The translations under genes were made by a program, and so were the position numbers. From DASUUR01 sp036373975 (GTDB lineage Bacteria > Patescibacteriota > Saccharimonadia > Saccharimonadales > Saccharimonadaceae), in assembly GCA_036373975.1 (NCBI GenBank), contig DASUUR010000065.1:1-14863 (forward strand): DNA of 14,863 bases, read 5' to 3'. Numbering within the stretch: position 1 is the stretch's first letter; every line of letters starts with the position of its first letter. Below, one piece after another: positions 13,684 through 14,863 of the stretch. Below the pieces are notes generated by a model that did no database searches, was not told the origin of the DNA, and saw only the letters and a list, made by a program, of their open reading frames with translations.

Positions 13684-14406
13684 TTATATCTTATCGAGGC
13701 TCCTGCGCATATCTGACAGTAGGCGCTCAATGTGACCGGTGTGCTCACTATGATTTGTTGGGCCGCCACTCTGAGCGATTTCATCAACCACTCGAACTGT
13801 CGCCGCCAGCTCATCGTTAATTACAAGGTGGTAATAAGGCTTCTGCAGTACATGCTTGAGCTCAAAAATAGCCGCTTCTACCCGTTCGCGGTAATCCTGC
13901 GTATGGTACACGTGGTCATTGCCGTAGCGCTGCCGCCACCTGCTTTCCCACACTGCAAAGCTAGGGGGCAGCAGGAACACTGGACGCACGCTCTCTGGCG
14001 ACAGGGCAACAAGCTCAGCCACCCCTTTCACTTCTACGTCGCTCACGGCTATCTTGCCCTCGTCTTTTGCCAAGCGAAATTCCCCTACGCTTGTTCCATA
14101 AATATTGCTGCCATATTGTTTGGCCTCAATAAAGCCGTGATTCTTAAGCATGGTTATAATAGTAGGCATATCGGTAAAGTGGTACTCCACACCATTTTGT
14201 TCGCTCACTCCATCGTTGTTTCGCATTGCGCGCGTTGTGTGCGAGACCACATGATGATACCGGCCAGTCTTCATAAGTAGCGCCTTAACAGTGTCCTTGC
14301 CAGCTCCAGAGATACCCACAAGAAGAAGCGTAGGTACTTCTTTCAGTAATGCAATGGCTTCAGCCGAAGGCTGGTAGTTAGCGAGGAGTGTTTTAGCTTG
14401 TTCCAT
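13684..14406 (-). CDS. Guanylate-kinase-like protein
   Basis: Guanylate kinase phosphorylates GMP to GDP using ATP. Numbered from the first in-frame ATG (14412), the protein shows the P-loop GISGAGKDT (33-41), the GMP-binding SHTTRAMRNNDG (57-68) and GVEYHF (74-79), IYGTS (104-108) and the strand VSDVEVKG (123-130, in place of the usual EIDVQG), followed by a lid-like SRWRQRYG (157-164). It is about 240 aa against 190-210 for typical Gmk. It has about 25 extra N-terminal residues and a longer C-terminal tail. The P-loop has GI and KD in place of GP and KG. I favour ATG 14406. A TACAAT -10 box touches ATG 14412, which would put the transcript start at 14406; 14412 remains possible. It may be the cell's Gmk or a divergent relative. 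Confidence 0.82.
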   Translation of the reverse strand: MEQAKTLLANYQPSAEAIALLKEVPTLLLVGISGAGKDTVKALLMKTGRYHHVVSHTTRAMRNNDGVSEQNGVEYHFTDMPTIITMLKNHGFIEAKQYGSNIYGTSVGEFRLAKDEGKIAVSDVEVKGVAELVALSPESVRPVFLLPPSFAVWESRWRQRYGNDHVYHTQDYRERVEAAIFELKHVLQKPYYHLVINDELAATVRVVDEIAQSGGPTNHSEHTGHIERLLSDMRRSLDKI

Positions 14407-14412
14407 TGCCAT

Positions 14413-14418
14413 ATTGTA
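14413..14418 (-). promoter_or_regulatory. Possible -10 box for a leaderless kinase transcript
   Basis: TACAAT on the minus strand ends 6 nt before ATG 14406, the same geometry as at hrcA. No convincing -35 is seen, so it is a weak call. Confidence 0.35.
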
Positions 14419-14424
14419 ACAGAT

Positions 14425-14863
14425 CTACCCCAACGCTGCTGCGATAGCGCTATCGACATAGGCTTTGGTTGCGACATCTTGGGCTACCGTAGGGTTAACG
14501 ACATTTGTTAGCTTGCCGTTAAACCGAAGATCTGTTCCTTGTGCCTGCAGTACCATTGTTCCTGTGCCGGCATTATTGATACCCGCAACCTCGTTCTCGG
14601 CATCGAGCGCCCGGACATTGTTAAGCCGCGTATTCGTAGCCTGCATAATAAAAATTCCGTAATCCTGAGTTCGCGTAGGGCGATTATCAAAGCAGTCGGC
14701 ATTTTCTATTGAAGTGTTTGCGGGGTTATTACTATTCCCCACCGCCAGGGTTATCCCTGATATGCCATTGTTATACCATTTGCCACCCGAGACTTTAGTG
14801 CCGTTTGCACCCCCAATACGCATGCCGTGCTGTTCATTAAACGCAGAAATAATATTCACAAAT
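14425..14863 (-). CDS. Beta-helix tail-fibre-like or surface protein, 5' end missing (right edge)
   Basis: The frame is open to the right edge. The first available start-like codon (GTG 14859) is internal, because the frame continues upstream of it, so only the C-terminal ~145 residues are seen. The first ~100 residues look like turns of a right-handed beta-helix, with repeated short asparagine- and glycine-rich strands (GTKVSGGKWYNNGISGITL, NTSIENADCFDN, YGIFIMQATNTRLNNVRAL). The end is NVVNPTVAQDVATKAYVDSAIAAALG; the ATKAYVDSAI type of ending is common in phage tail-fibre and related trimeric proteins, where it forms a coiled helix. This could be a prophage tail spike or a cell-surface adhesin or glycan-binding protein. 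No other phage gene is visible. It ends 12 nt before the first kinase ATG. Confidence 0.75.
   Translation of the reverse strand, partial: FVNIISAFNEQHGMRIGGANGTKVSGGKWYNNGISGITLAVGNSNNPANTSIENADCFDNRPTRTQDYGIFIMQATNTRLNNVRALDAENEVAGINNAGTGTMVLQAQGTDLRFNGKLTNVVNPTVAQDVATKAYVDSAIAAALG

Noticed and set aside
1..14863. tRNA, rRNA, CRISPR or insertion-sequence content
   Set aside because: No cloverleaf-like run, ribosomal RNA signature, regularly spaced repeats, or transposase motif was seen in reading both strands.

Overview
The window looks like chromosomal DNA of a small-genome bacterium. My best guess is a Patescibacteria/CPR lineage, most like Saccharibacteria. The reasons are a short HrcA, compact minus-strand operons with 1-nt overlaps, several near-leaderless starts, and many genes with no recognisable family. 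The lineage is inferred from gene style, not shown by a marker gene. TAA, TAG and TGA all appear to act as stops, so the ordinary bacterial code fits.

The backbone is a class I heat-shock locus read on the minus strand and split into separate units: hrcA-grpE-unknown gene (12330 to 10547), dnaK (9706 to 7811), and dnaJ with ATP-grasp genes (4162 to 1003). Each unit starts at a CIRCE operator (4182-4208, 9793-9819, 12349-12375). At all three the -35 box begins at the first base of the 9-nt CIRCE spacer, so HrcA binding would cover the promoter. A second perfect 9-9-9 inverted repeat that resembles CIRCE lies in the dnaK leader (9745-9771). A weaker CIRCE-like site overlaps the promoter of the leftmost gene.

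Downstream of dnaJ are three successive ATP-grasp ligase genes. The first (1992-3056) shares the TAATG stop/start overlap with dnaJ. The second (1003-1950) is a stand-alone relative of the ATP-grasp domain of cyanophycin synthetase. The third (1-890) runs off the left edge and has its own promoter. This links a chaperone gene to carboxylate-amine ligase chemistry and is the most unusual layout here.

Three GC-richer genes with their own promoters and strong hairpin terminators sit between the heat-shock units: a 936-aa HrpA-like DEAH-box RNA helicase with a leader of about 240 nt that can fold extensively (4281-7091, minus), a 95-aa orphan (7455-7742, plus), and a 189-aa protein made of two copies of one domain (9919-10488, plus), divergent from dnaK.

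The right end holds an overlapping pair (six-helix membrane protein and 179-aa unknown) just before hrcA, then a guanylate-kinase-like gene, then the C-terminal end of a beta-helix, tail-fibre-like or surface protein cut by the right edge. No rRNA, tRNA, CRISPR array or insertion sequence was recognised.
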